Below, piece after piece: positions 24,150 to 32,711 of a stretch of 52,029 nt of DNA. The translations under genes and the position numbers were made by a program. A model generated the notes under the pieces. It worked only from the letters and a program-made list of their open reading frames with translations, did no database searches and was not told the origin of the DNA. Source of the DNA: an uncultured Flavobacteriaceae bacterium (GTDB lineage Bacteria > Bacteroidota > Bacteroidia > Flavobacteriales > Flavobacteriaceae). Position 1 is the first letter of the stretch. Every line of letters begins with the position of its first letter. The DNA is taken from contig CALGLR010000117.1 in assembly GCA_937959395.1 (NCBI GenBank), positions 1 through 52,029 of the forward strand. Direction: 5' to 3'.

Positions 24150-25400
24150 TTATAATACTTTTTTGTTATTAGAAATAATACCATATACTTTTCCTTTTAA
24201 ATCTTGATCTAGGAATATGCTATTGTGAGATTTAGAAAAGATATGATTTTTGGTAAACGTATATTTTGTATCGGGGTTAAACAATGATAATTCGGCTTGC
24301 TCCCCTTCTTTAATTGTTTTGTTTTCCATTCCAAAACGTTGTTTTCCTTTTGTAAGTATGCTTATTGTTTTTTTTGTTGTAAATAATGTGTTTAATGCAC
24401 CGAAAGCACTTTCAAGGCCTATCGTGCCGTATTCTGCATGATCAAACTCTACTTTCTTATCTTCAATAGTTATTGGGTTATGGTCGCTAGTAACAAAATC
24501 TACAGTACCATCTTTAACGCCTTCAATTAAAGCATCGATGTCTTTTTGAGTTCTCAAAGGCGGATTTACTTTAAAGCGCGTATCAAAATCGGTTAGTACT
24601 TCATCTGTAAAAAATAGATTATGTATAGAGACACTACAAGTAATGTCTAGTTTTTTCTGTTTGGCTTCTCTGATTAATTGAACACTTTCAGCTGTAGAAA
24701 TTGTGGGAATATGTAGTTTTCCTTCAGTATATTCTAAAATAAATAAATCTCTAGCGACTTGAAGGCTTTCAGCTAAATTCGGATTTCCTTTTAAACCTAA
24801 GGTTGTGCTTGTCACATTTTCATTCATTACACCAGATCCAGATATTTTAGTTTCCAAGGGGAAAGAGCAAACTAAACCATTAAAGCTACTGGTATATTGT
24901 AAAGCTATTTTTAAGAGATTAGGATTTGCTATGGGCTTTTTATAATCGTAAAAAGCAACAGCTCCAGCAGTATGCATATCGAATAATTCAGCTAAATCAA
25001 TACTTTTACTAAGACTTGTTAAAGCGCCTACCGTTAATAGATTAGTTGGTGATTTTTCTGTTTTTGTTTTTGCGAAATTAATAGCAGAATTAGTGTCTGT
25101 TATTGGGTGTGTGTTAGGTTGCAAAGCTACTGTTGTAAAGCCAGACTTTGCAGCTGTGAGCATTCCGTTTTCAATAGTTTCTCTATCTTCATAACCGGGC
25201 TCTCCAAAGCAAACACTACTATCAAACCAACCTTGAGACACATGAAGGTTTTCTAATTTAATCTCATTATAATTATTAGGGTTTTTTATTGTTTTCCCAA
25301 TTTTCGAAATTTTACCATTCTCAATTAAAATATCTTGAGTTGTATTATGAAAATCGCTTTTAGAATCGATTATAGTTGCAGATTTTATAAGTACGTTCAT
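24150..25400 (-). CDS. Dihydroorotase-like protein lacking zinc ligands
   Basis: A 416-residue member of the amidohydrolase superfamily, closest in layout to type I dihydroorotase (dihydroorotate ring closure in pyrimidine synthesis). The canonical D-x-H-x-H-L-R-E-P-G zinc site reads D60-S-S62-V-C64-F-G-E-P-G, so both first histidines are lost and the substrate Arg is Gly. The later zinc-His region is CSFPLET, the TISTAES region also lacks His, and only the Asp of TSDHNPI remains. It is therefore probably a non-catalytic PyrC'-type protein, known in other bacteria as a structural partner of aspartate transcarbamylase. Its start overlaps the BatA/VWA stop (ATGA). Confidence 0.85.
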   Translation of the reverse strand: MNVLIKSATIIDSKSDFHNTTQDILIENGKISKIGKTIKNPNNYNEIKLENLHVSQGWFDSSVCFGEPGYEDRETIENGMLTAAKSGFTTVALQPNTHPITDTNSAINFAKTKTEKSPTNLLTVGALTSLSKSIDLAELFDMHTAGAVAFYDYKKPIANPNLLKIALQYTSSFNGLVCSFPLETKISGSGVMNENVTSTTLGLKGNPNLAESLQVARDLFILEYTEGKLHIPTISTAESVQLIREAKQKKLDITCSVSIHNLFFTDEVLTDFDTRFKVNPPLRTQKDIDALIEGVKDGTVDFVTSDHNPITIEDKKVEFDHAEYGTIGLESAFGALNTLFTTKKTISILTKGKQRFGMENKTIKEGEQAELSLFNPDTKYTFTKNHIFSKSHNSIFLDQDLKGKVYGIISNNKKVL

Positions 25401-27322
25401 TTTAAATATTTTAATATGAGCATTTCAATAATTAATAATAGCAGGGCAAAAATAACAAACCATTTCCATATGGCATGAATAGCGTTGTCACTTTTTAGTG
25501 TATCAAATAATTTGCTTACAGAACTATTAAGCGTGGCATTTTTATAAATGGATAAGTCTAAGTAGTTTAATTTACTTTCATCTCTATTATAGTTATAACT
25601 CACATTCTCTATAATTTTAGTTTTGTTTTTAATGGTATAGATACCAGCATCAATAGGTGTTTCATTTGTAGTGATGCTCACCTTATTATTAAAATAATTT
25701 TGTTGCGGAATAACACTTTGCTCACCTTTTTCGAGTGTTAATATGCCATCTTGTTGTAGTTTAACTGCGACATCATAGGTGTTTGCATTTCCTACAGTAT
25801 AATATAAGTTAGCGTTATTTAAACTTTGCTTTGCTATGTTTATAAAAGTGGGAACAATAAGATTTATATCTTTAAAATTACTATTGACCTTATTTAAAGC
25901 AGCACTAAAAACAAAGACATTATTATTTTGGGATAAAAAGGGTTTATCATCTTCAAATTTTAGTATAGCCGAGCTTGTAACAATGTCTTGAGGATAGTAA
26001 GATTGTATTTTTGGATATTGAAAATTGTTAATTTGCTTTTCAAAAACGCCTTCACTATAAATAGGATGCGAGTAGTTAATTGTAGTTAATCTTTTTTCTA
26101 TTTTATTTAATGCTTTAAAGGGCGAAAAACCAAAATTGTTTAAAAAAGTATTATAAGCTTTAATGTTGCTATTAGTGTTTGGAATTACAATAACAACGCC
26201 ACCGTTTTTAGTAAAAGCGTTTAAAGCAGTAACAAGCGAATTAGGAATGGTTTCTAATTCATTTAATACAATTAGGTTTTGCTTATCTATGCTATTATAA
26301 TCTAGAGTATTGTTCTTGAATGCGGTATAATTGTAATTATCATTTGTATAAATACGTTTTAAAAAAGAATCGTTAGCTTCATTAATGACTAAAACATTTG
26401 TTTTAGCATCTTCATTTATATTAAAAAACAAACTATTATCGAATTGTAAACTAGTATCTTCAATAGTGATTTTACCATTAATAATAGTGTTTGTAGGTAT
26501 TGTAAACACAGCTTTGTTTTTATTGGAAGATGATACTGCGGTTTTAGAAACTAGATTATCATCATTATAATAAGCTACAGGGAAATTCTCCATGTTCTCA
26601 TTAGAATTTACACCAACCGTTAATTCTAAGTTGCTAGAGTTTCGTTTAGAAATGTAAAGTGTGTCTATAGCTATGTTATTAGTTTTAATAGGTTTTAATT
26701 GAACTAAATTAATAGTGTAAGACGAATCGTTCTCTATCTCGAAATTTTCTTTTTTCTGCTGAAAATCACTTACCATTACGATGTTTTTAATTGTAGATGG
26801 ATCTTTGTTAAATAACTTCTTGCTTTTCAATAAGGCTGCGTTATAAGTTAATTGATTTGGCGAAAAACCCAATTGAAGTAAGTCATTAGTAATTGTTTTT
26901 ATAGACGTATTCCTATAGGTATCATCATTTGTAAGTATAGATAGTGTTTCGGTCTCTGGAATACCTTCTATTAGTTCTTGTATCGCACGTTTAAGTATAA
27001 TTCCTTTATCTCCTTTTGCTTGCATGCTAAAGGAATTATCTAAATAGATAACCGTTTCTGTTTCTGTGTTTAGTGATTTTTTATTAGAGAAGAAAGGCTG
27101 TGCAAAAGCTAAAATAATTGCAGCAAGAATTCCTAATCTTGTAAATAGTGTTAACCATTTTTTTATTTGAGAGCTTTTTCGTGTTTGCAGAGTCACTTCT
27201 TTAAGAAAAGCAACATTTGTAAAGTTTTCTTTTTGAAATTTACGAAGCTGAAAAAGATGAACAATAATAGGGATTAGCAGTAAAAATAGGGCGTAAAGAA
27301 GTTCTGGGTGTTTAAACTGCAT
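25397..27322 (-). CDS. BatA/VWA-domain membrane protein
   Basis: A 641-residue inner-membrane protein. The N-terminal aerotolerance (BatA-type) domain is FKHPELLYALFLLLIPIIVHLFQLRKF, followed by a second membrane helix near 60-76. A VWA-like domain follows (VIYLDNSFSMQAKGDKGI carries the DxSxS metal-binding signature). The periplasmic or cytosolic mid-region is long and beta-rich, and a C-terminal helix (WFVIFALLLLIIEMLIL) anchors it. The biological role of this family is not settled. It is the first gene of the four-gene minus-strand operon that includes the dihydroorotase-like gene. Confidence 0.85.
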   Translation of the reverse strand: MQFKHPELLYALFLLLIPIIVHLFQLRKFQKENFTNVAFLKEVTLQTRKSSQIKKWLTLFTRLGILAAIILAFAQPFFSNKKSLNTETETVIYLDNSFSMQAKGDKGIILKRAIQELIEGIPETETLSILTNDDTYRNTSIKTITNDLLQLGFSPNQLTYNAALLKSKKLFNKDPSTIKNIVMVSDFQQKKENFEIENDSSYTINLVQLKPIKTNNIAIDTLYISKRNSSNLELTVGVNSNENMENFPVAYYNDDNLVSKTAVSSSNKNKAVFTIPTNTIINGKITIEDTSLQFDNSLFFNINEDAKTNVLVINEANDSFLKRIYTNDNYNYTAFKNNTLDYNSIDKQNLIVLNELETIPNSLVTALNAFTKNGGVVIVIPNTNSNIKAYNTFLNNFGFSPFKALNKIEKRLTTINYSHPIYSEGVFEKQINNFQYPKIQSYYPQDIVTSSAILKFEDDKPFLSQNNNVFVFSAALNKVNSNFKDINLIVPTFINIAKQSLNNANLYYTVGNANTYDVAVKLQQDGILTLEKGEQSVIPQQNYFNNKVSITTNETPIDAGIYTIKNKTKIIENVSYNYNRDESKLNYLDLSIYKNATLNSSVSKLFDTLKSDNAIHAIWKWFVIFALLLLIIEMLILKYLK

Positions 27323-27418
27323 TTGTGTTTTTGATTAATCAAATATAGAAAATGCAAATGAAAAAAATATAACTGACATGAAAAATTATGAAATCTTTAA
27401 TTATGTGACTCTATTTCT

Positions 27419-28426
27419 CTAACAAAAGAAAAAATAATCGATCATTTGTCTTTTCTTTTGAGCTTTAAAATAATCACCAATACTAATTTGTTCTTCGGCA
27501 TTAGCTACAGTAATAATGCTTTGAAAATCTTTGGTAGTTTCTAAATAGGTAAAGGGTTTTAGTAGTTTATCATAAATATGCTTTCCTATTTTTTTTGGAT
27601 TATCACAAATCCATTCAAAAGGAATATTACTAGCAATAAGTAACTTTGCTAATGTTTTACCTTTTTTTCCAGCGCCCCAAACCACCAATTCTTTTTCATT
27701 ATTATAATGTAGCTTTAAAAAGTAGTGTGTTTTTAATTCTAAAAAGCTGTTTTCTGCATAATTACTATCCGTTCTGGAAGCACGAGTGCCATAATCCCTC
27801 CAATAATGTATTATTTTATCACAAGGGATGATTTTAAATTGGTGTTCGCAGAAGCGAAACGTTAAATCATAATCTTCAGGATAGCGATTAGAATTAAAGG
27901 CATTACACGCTATTAAATCCTCTTTATAAATCATCCAAGACGGGGAGGGGATAACACATTCTTTATAGATTTCAGAGTAATTATTTCCAGTTCGTGTTAA
28001 ACGGTTTAGCCATTCCTCGTATTTTTTGTAACCATCACTTATGCCTTCTGCAGAAAAATAACTTACTAATCCTGTTGCCACATGTTTTTTTCCTTTAGAA
28101 ATTAGATTCTGAGCTAATATTTTAAGTTTATCCTTATGCATAATATCGTCGCTGTCCATACGCGTAATTAGTACTCCTTTACTATGTTCAAAAGCTAATC
28201 GTAATGCATTTATAATTCCCGGGGCTTTATTCTTTAAAAGTGTGATTTTTTCTTCTTTTTGAGCATAATTATGAACTAAATCATAGCTTTCATCAGTAGA
28301 GAAATCGTCTACTATAATTAATTCCCAATTGGAGTAGGTTTGGTCAAGAATAGAGTTTAAACACTCTGGTAGAAAAGAAAAAGTATTTTTAAAAGGAATA
28401 AGAATACTAACTAAAGGTTGTTCCAT
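27419..28426 (-). CDS. Family 2 glycosyltransferase with C-terminal Rossmann-like domain
   Basis: A 335-residue fusion. Residues 1 to about 230 are a GT-A glycosyltransferase: VSILIPFKNTFSFLPECLNS, DDFSTDES, the DxD metal site in RMDSDDIMH, then PSPSWMIYKEDLI and RYPEDYDLTFRF. From about 255, ELVVWGAGKKGKTLAKLL resembles a nucleotide- or nucleotide-sugar-binding Rossmann fold, like the sugar-modifying or sensing domains attached to some glycosyltransferases. Cytosolic. The sugar and acceptor are unknown. It is isolated from other polysaccharide genes. Confidence 0.85.
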   Translation of the reverse strand: MEQPLVSILIPFKNTFSFLPECLNSILDQTYSNWELIIVDDFSTDESYDLVHNYAQKEEKITLLKNKAPGIINALRLAFEHSKGVLITRMDSDDIMHKDKLKILAQNLISKGKKHVATGLVSYFSAEGISDGYKKYEEWLNRLTRTGNNYSEIYKECVIPSPSWMIYKEDLIACNAFNSNRYPEDYDLTFRFCEHQFKIIPCDKIIHYWRDYGTRASRTDSNYAENSFLELKTHYFLKLHYNNEKELVVWGAGKKGKTLAKLLIASNIPFEWICDNPKKIGKHIYDKLLKPFTYLETTKDFQSIITVANAEEQISIGDYFKAQKKRQMIDYFFFC

Positions 28427-28450
28427 TGGCGCAATTTAACAAAAAGTTAA

Positions 28451-28481
28451 TTGTATAACCATTTAACAAAACCTATTTTTG
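28451..28481 (+). promoter_or_regulatory. Promoter of the M61 peptidase gene
   Basis: TTG at 28451, a 20-base spacer and TATTTTTG at 28474-28481 match the Bacteroidota promoter consensus well. The ATG follows 85 bases later. Confidence 0.7.
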
Positions 28482-28566
28482 CTTTTGTATCATTTTATAA
28501 GCTAACTTTTTAAAATGAAATAAGTATACGTTCTAAAGAAGACAATTAAACACAAAAATCAAACCC

Positions 28567-30459
28567 ATGAAAAAACAAACATTAGCTTTAGCTATTACTG
28601 GACTGTTTCTAGTAGGCTGTAATTCTACTAAAAAAGTAAGTAATGATTTAGCTACTAAAAACTCTATTGTAAGTGCAATAGATTTAACACAAGTGGTTAA
28701 TGATAAAGCTCCTGTTACTATAAACCCGGGTCGTTTTACTATAGAAACAGTTACTTATAGATTACCAAGAGTAGTTCAAGGAACGTATTCAGTAAGCGAT
28801 TTTGGTAAATATGTCGATGATTTCAAAGCTTTTGATTATAAAGGAAATGAATTAGCAGTTAAAAAAGCAGATGTGAATTCATGGACCATTAGTGATGCTA
28901 CTAATTTAGATAAAATCATGTATTATGTGAATGATACATTTGATATTGAAGTTGCAGGAGGAATAGGTAAAGACACGCCTTTTTCGCCATCGGGTACAAA
29001 TATAGAATCTACAAATTATGTTTTAAACCTTCATGGTTTTATAGGTTATTTTGATAGTTTAAAAACGAATCAATACAAATTGAATATCACTGCGCCTGCA
29101 AGTTTCGTAAGAACATCTGCATTGCAAGAAACAGCAAAAACGACAAGTAAAGATAAAAAATCGATTACTTCTAGTTACGTTGCACCTCGCTATTTTGATA
29201 TTACAGATAATCCAATGTTTTATGGGGAGTTAGATGTAGAAGAGTTTCAAGTAGGAGATATCAAAATAGTATTAAGTGTATATTCACCAAACAAAGTACA
29301 TTCAGCTGCAAAATTAAAAACTGTCGTTGAAAAAATGATGCAAGCTCAAAAAACGTTTTTAGGAGCAGTTAATAGTACACCTCGTTATGATATTTATTTG
29401 TATTTAGCAGGCCAAAATGAAGGAGCTCCTAAAGGTTTTGGTGCATTAGAACATCACACCTCTACAGTTGTTGTTTTACCAGAAGCAATGCCAGATGAGG
29501 CTATTGCAAGCGCAATGACGGATGTGGTTTCTCATGAGTTTTTTCATATTGTAACGCCTTTAAGTGTGCATTCTGAAGATGTTCATTATTTTGATTATGA
29601 CAAACCTACTTTTTCTAAACATTTATGGATGTATGAAGGTGTAACAGAATATTTTGCAACTTTATTTCAAGTCGATCAAGGTTTAGTTGAAGCTGACGCT
29701 TTTTATACTAAGGTATTAAGTAAAATAAATGCGGCCTCTGCAATGAACGATGCGATGAGTTTTACTAAAATGAGTGAAAATGTATTAGAAGAACCTTATG
29801 CCTCTCAATATACTAATGTCTATAATAAAGGCGCATTAATAGGAATGTGTATTGATATTATACTTAGAGAAGAAAGTAATGGACAACGTGGTATTTTATC
29901 TTTAATGAAAGAGTTATCTAATAAATATGGTAAGAATAAACCTTTTGAAGATGATAAGATTATAGATGAAATCACAGCAATGACTTATCCTTCTATAGGC
30001 GCATTTTTACAAAAACATGTTGTAGGAGATACGCCTATTAATTACGACGATTTCTTTAAAAAGACAGGGTTAGAAATTGCCGAAGCAAAAGTAAAAACGA
30101 ATTACATACAAAATGACGGTGCATTTATATTCTTGCCTAATCAAGCTACAGGAGAAATAGCATTTTCTGAAGCTGTAAAAGCTAATAGTTTTTGGGCAGA
30201 AAATGGAGTGCAACCTGGAGATATTATTAAAACAATTGATGGATCACCTTTAACTTTAGCAAATGCTCAAGACGTATTGTCTAAAGTTTTTATGTGGCAA
30301 CCTGGCCAAGATGTTGATGTGCGTTTAAATAGAGCAGGACAAGAAGTAACTGTGAAAACAAAGTTAACGCAATCTTATACAAAAGGTCAAAGCTTAAAAG
30401 AAATCGTTAATGCTACTACGGCTCAAAAAGAACTTCGTAAGGCATGGATGAAAGGGTAA
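28567..30459 (+). CDS. M61 family metallopeptidase (lipoprotein)
   Basis: A 630-residue lipoprotein peptidase. The lipobox is LFLVGC (Cys19). The zinc site is HEFFH (SHEFFHIVTPL, near residue 323) with the downstream Glu in MYEGVTEYFATLF. A C-terminal PDZ domain (VQPGDIIKTIDGSPL) lies around residues 540-610. M61 enzymes include glycyl aminopeptidases. It is probably periplasmic or on the outer membrane. It has its own promoter and is followed by the 7-bp tandem repeat. Confidence 0.9.
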   Translation: MKKQTLALAITGLFLVGCNSTKKVSNDLATKNSIVSAIDLTQVVNDKAPVTINPGRFTIETVTYRLPRVVQGTYSVSDFGKYVDDFKAFDYKGNELAVKKADVNSWTISDATNLDKIMYYVNDTFDIEVAGGIGKDTPFSPSGTNIESTNYVLNLHGFIGYFDSLKTNQYKLNITAPASFVRTSALQETAKTTSKDKKSITSSYVAPRYFDITDNPMFYGELDVEEFQVGDIKIVLSVYSPNKVHSAAKLKTVVEKMMQAQKTFLGAVNSTPRYDIYLYLAGQNEGAPKGFGALEHHTSTVVVLPEAMPDEAIASAMTDVVSHEFFHIVTPLSVHSEDVHYFDYDKPTFSKHLWMYEGVTEYFATLFQVDQGLVEADAFYTKVLSKINAASAMNDAMSFTKMSENVLEEPYASQYTNVYNKGALIGMCIDIILREESNGQRGILSLMKELSNKYGKNKPFEDDKIIDEITAMTYPSIGAFLQKHVVGDTPINYDDFFKKTGLEIAEAKVKTNYIQNDGAFIFLPNQATGEIAFSEAVKANSFWAENGVQPGDIIKTIDGSPLTLANAQDVLSKVFMWQPGQDVDVRLNRAGQEVTVKTKLTQSYTKGQSLKEIVNATTAQKELRKAWMKG

Positions 30460-30546
30460 AGTGATTTACGATTTTAGATTAACGATTGAAGATTTTTGAA
30501 TTAAAAAAACTCGACCTTATACTCATTGAATACGTTTTTTTAATTT

Positions 30547-30619
30547 TGACTACTGACTACTGACTACTGACTACTGACTACTGACTACTGACTACTGACT
30601 ACTGACTACTGACTACTGA
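30547..30619. repeat. Heptanucleotide tandem repeat, ten copies of TGACTAC
   Basis: Ten perfect copies of TGACTAC plus a partial one lie in the gap between the convergent peptidase and DUF2400 genes. All copies are identical, suggesting recent slippage. It is not coding, so it does not shift a reading frame. Confidence 0.9.
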
Positions 30620-30628
30620 ACTAATAAT

Positions 30629-31393
30629 CTAAAACCCCTCAAAAACACCAAGACCAAATAAAGCAAAGTCATATTTTACAGGATCATTAGGATCTAGTTT
30701 TCTTAAAGCAGTATCTAATTCAGCTAATGCTTTCCCGTCATTTTGCTTTCGTTTTAAGAGGCCTAGTTTTCTCGCTACATTACCAGAATGAACATCCAAT
30801 GGGCAAGATAATAGAGCAGGTGAGAGGCTATTCCAAATACCAAAATCGACACCAGTTTTATCATTACGTACCATCCATCTTAAAAACATGTTAATTCGCT
30901 TTGCAGCCGAATTCTTTAACGGATCACTAATATGTTTTTGCGTACGTTGTAAGTGTTCGATTTCGAAAAAACAGTTTTTAAAATAATGAATTGAGCTTTG
31001 TAAAGAGTTGTTCGTAATGTGTTTTGAAAACACAGATTCTAAGCCATTATGAGATTTATAAATGTGTTGTAATCCGTTTATAAAGGTTATAAAATCCAAA
31101 CCATTAAATGTACGATGTACAAAATGTTCTAAACGTTGTAGATCACTTTCTTCATGGTTTAACACAAAATCGTAAGGCGAATTATCTAATAGCTCAACCA
31201 TTCTTTTTGCATTTTTAATGATGCTTTTCCGGTTTCCCCAGGCAATTGTTGCACTTAAAAAAGCACTAATCTCAATGTCTTCCTTTTTACTAAAAAGATG
31301 AGGCACCTGAATGGGATCACTTTCAATAAATTCTGTAGTATTATATTGTTCTACTTTAGTGTCTAGAAATTCTTTAAGCTCGCTTTTAGTCAT
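30629..31393 (-). CDS. DUF2400 family protein (TIGR02757)
   Basis: A 254-residue conserved protein of unknown biochemical role. The diagnostic C-terminal region is CPLDVHSGNVARKLGLLKRK followed by DPVKYDFALFGLGVFEGF, which resembles the layout of helix-hairpin-helix DNA glycosylases (PLDVH, then an Asp-containing segment), although this is only suggestive. The start is the ATG at 31393 (MTKSELKEFL); an earlier in-frame start at 31456 would overlap the upstream CPBP gene. It is the last gene of the minus-strand run DUF5916, LolD-like, CPBP, DUF2400. Confidence 0.8.
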   Translation of the reverse strand: MTKSELKEFLDTKVEQYNTTEFIESDPIQVPHLFSKKEDIEISAFLSATIAWGNRKSIIKNAKRMVELLDNSPYDFVLNHEESDLQRLEHFVHRTFNGLDFITFINGLQHIYKSHNGLESVFSKHITNNSLQSSIHYFKNCFFEIEHLQRTQKHISDPLKNSAAKRINMFLRWMVRNDKTGVDFGIWNSLSPALLSCPLDVHSGNVARKLGLLKRKQNDGKALAELDTALRKLDPNDPVKYDFALFGLGVFEGF

Positions 31394-31424
31394 TGTTTGT
31401 TGGTAAATAATATGTATCTGATTT

Positions 31425-31973
31425 CTATACCTCCAGGAATAAGAGACTAGGAACAATTAATAGTCCGTTAAAAAGCATATGCAGTAAAATGGCATAAACC
31501 AATCCTAATTTTACTCTTGTATACCCTAATATTAAACCTAAAGCTATTTGAGGGGCAATTAATATTGGAGATGCGATTAAAATTGCTGTAGACATCTCAT
31601 AATTAGAGATATGTATAAATCCAAAAAATATAGCGAAACCATAAAAGATATATTTAAATTGTTTATGATCGCAAAATAAAGTTAGTGGTGCTCTAAAAAA
31701 CAATTCTTCTAATACAGGAGCAGCTATTACAGCCATTAAAAATACAACCATTTTAGATTTTTTCTCAAGTAGTTTGGTAATAGCATGAGAGTCGACTTCA
31801 AAAACACCTAAATGCCCTAAAATACTAATTAAAATACCTAAAGAGAATGATATAATAAATGATATAAGAAGTAATTTGGTTAGGGTTTTGAGTTTTTCAC
31901 TTAATGAAATCTCTAACCGCTCGCAGTTTGGGTTTTTTAGATATTGAAGAAGTGAATTAAAAACAATTAGCAT
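31425..31973 (-). CDS. CPBP-family intramembrane metalloprotease
   Basis: A 182-residue polytopic membrane protein of the Rce1/CAAX-protease-like ABI (CPBP) family. The catalytic motifs are EELFFR (in PVLEELFFRAPL), FGFIHISNYE (motif 2 with its His) and HMLFNGLL near the C-terminus. Hydrophobic segments are at about 31-55, 72-90, 100-120, 128-150 and 157-178. The substrate is unknown; members often process peptides or act in immunity. It lies 22 bases after the LolD-like gene. Confidence 0.85.
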   Translation of the reverse strand: MLIVFNSLLQYLKNPNCERLEISLSEKLKTLTKLLLISFIISFSLGILISILGHLGVFEVDSHAITKLLEKKSKMVVFLMAVIAAPVLEELFFRAPLTLFCDHKQFKYIFYGFAIFFGFIHISNYEMSTAILIASPILIAPQIALGLILGYTRVKLGLVYAILLHMLFNGLLIVPSLLFLEV

Positions 31974-31995
31974 AATAAAACTGTATGAAAGCTAC

Positions 31996-32661
31996 TTATT
32001 GAACAATTTTACCATCTACCATTGTTAATTTTCTATCGGCTAGATTCGCTAATTCTTCATTATGAGTAACAATAACAAAGGTTTGACCAAATTCATCTCT
32101 AAGCTTAAAGAACAAATTATGTAGGTTTTCAGCACTTTCACTATCTAAATTACCAGAAGGCTCATCTGCAAAAATAAGTTCAGGACTATTTATTAAGGCT
32201 CTAGCTACGGCAACACGTTGTTGTTCACCTCCAGAAAGCTCACTAGGTTTATGATTATAGCGATGAGAAAGACCTAAGAAGTCTAATAATTCTTTTGCTC
32301 TAGTTTCTACTTCATTTTTTTGGCTTCCTTTTATAAAACCAGGAATACTTACGTTTTCTAATGCTGTAAATTCTGGTAGTAGCTGGTGAAACTGAAATAT
32401 AAAACCAATATGTTCATTTCTAAATCTCGCCAATTCTTTTTCAGAAAACGCTTTAATGTTTTCTCCATTAATATTTAATAGGCTGTCTGTACTCTTTTTG
32501 TCTATAGTATCTAAAGTGCCTAGTATTTGGAGCAGGGTTGTCTTTCCAGCACCAGAGGCACCTACAACAGAAACAATCTCCCCTTTTTTTATGTGAATAT
32601 TAACGCCTTTTAAAACGTGAAGATCATCATAATACTTATGTATGTTTTTAGCTTGAATCAT
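31996..32661 (-). CDS. lolD: LolD-like ABC transporter ATP-binding protein
   Basis: A 221-residue ATPase of the LolCDE/MacB type. Walker A is [11 protein letters not shown] (residues 33-43), the signature is [15 protein letters not shown], Walker B is [12 protein letters not shown] and the H-loop His is in VIVTHN. The sequence is typical of LolD, which extracts lipoproteins from the inner membrane. No LolC/E permease is adjacent, so the symbol rests on sequence type only. Confidence 0.8.
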   Translation of the reverse strand: MIQAKNIHKYYDDLHVLKGVNIHIKKGEIVSVVGASGAGKTTLLQILGTLDTIDKKSTDSLLNINGENIKAFSEKELARFRNEHIGFIFQFHQLLPEFTALENVSIPGFIKGSQKNEVETRAKELLDFLGLSHRYNHKPSELSGGEQQRVAVARALINSPELIFADEPSGNLDSESAENLHNLFFKLRDEFGQTFVIVTHNEELANLADRKLTMVDGKIVQ

Positions 32662-32711
32662 CTTTAAATTAAAGTACGGAAAATACTACTTTATAAACTC
32701 ATGTACAACCA

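Noticed and set aside
30547-30619. Phase-variable coding repeat
   Set aside because: The 7-bp repeat is outside both flanking coding regions and cannot shift a reading frame.
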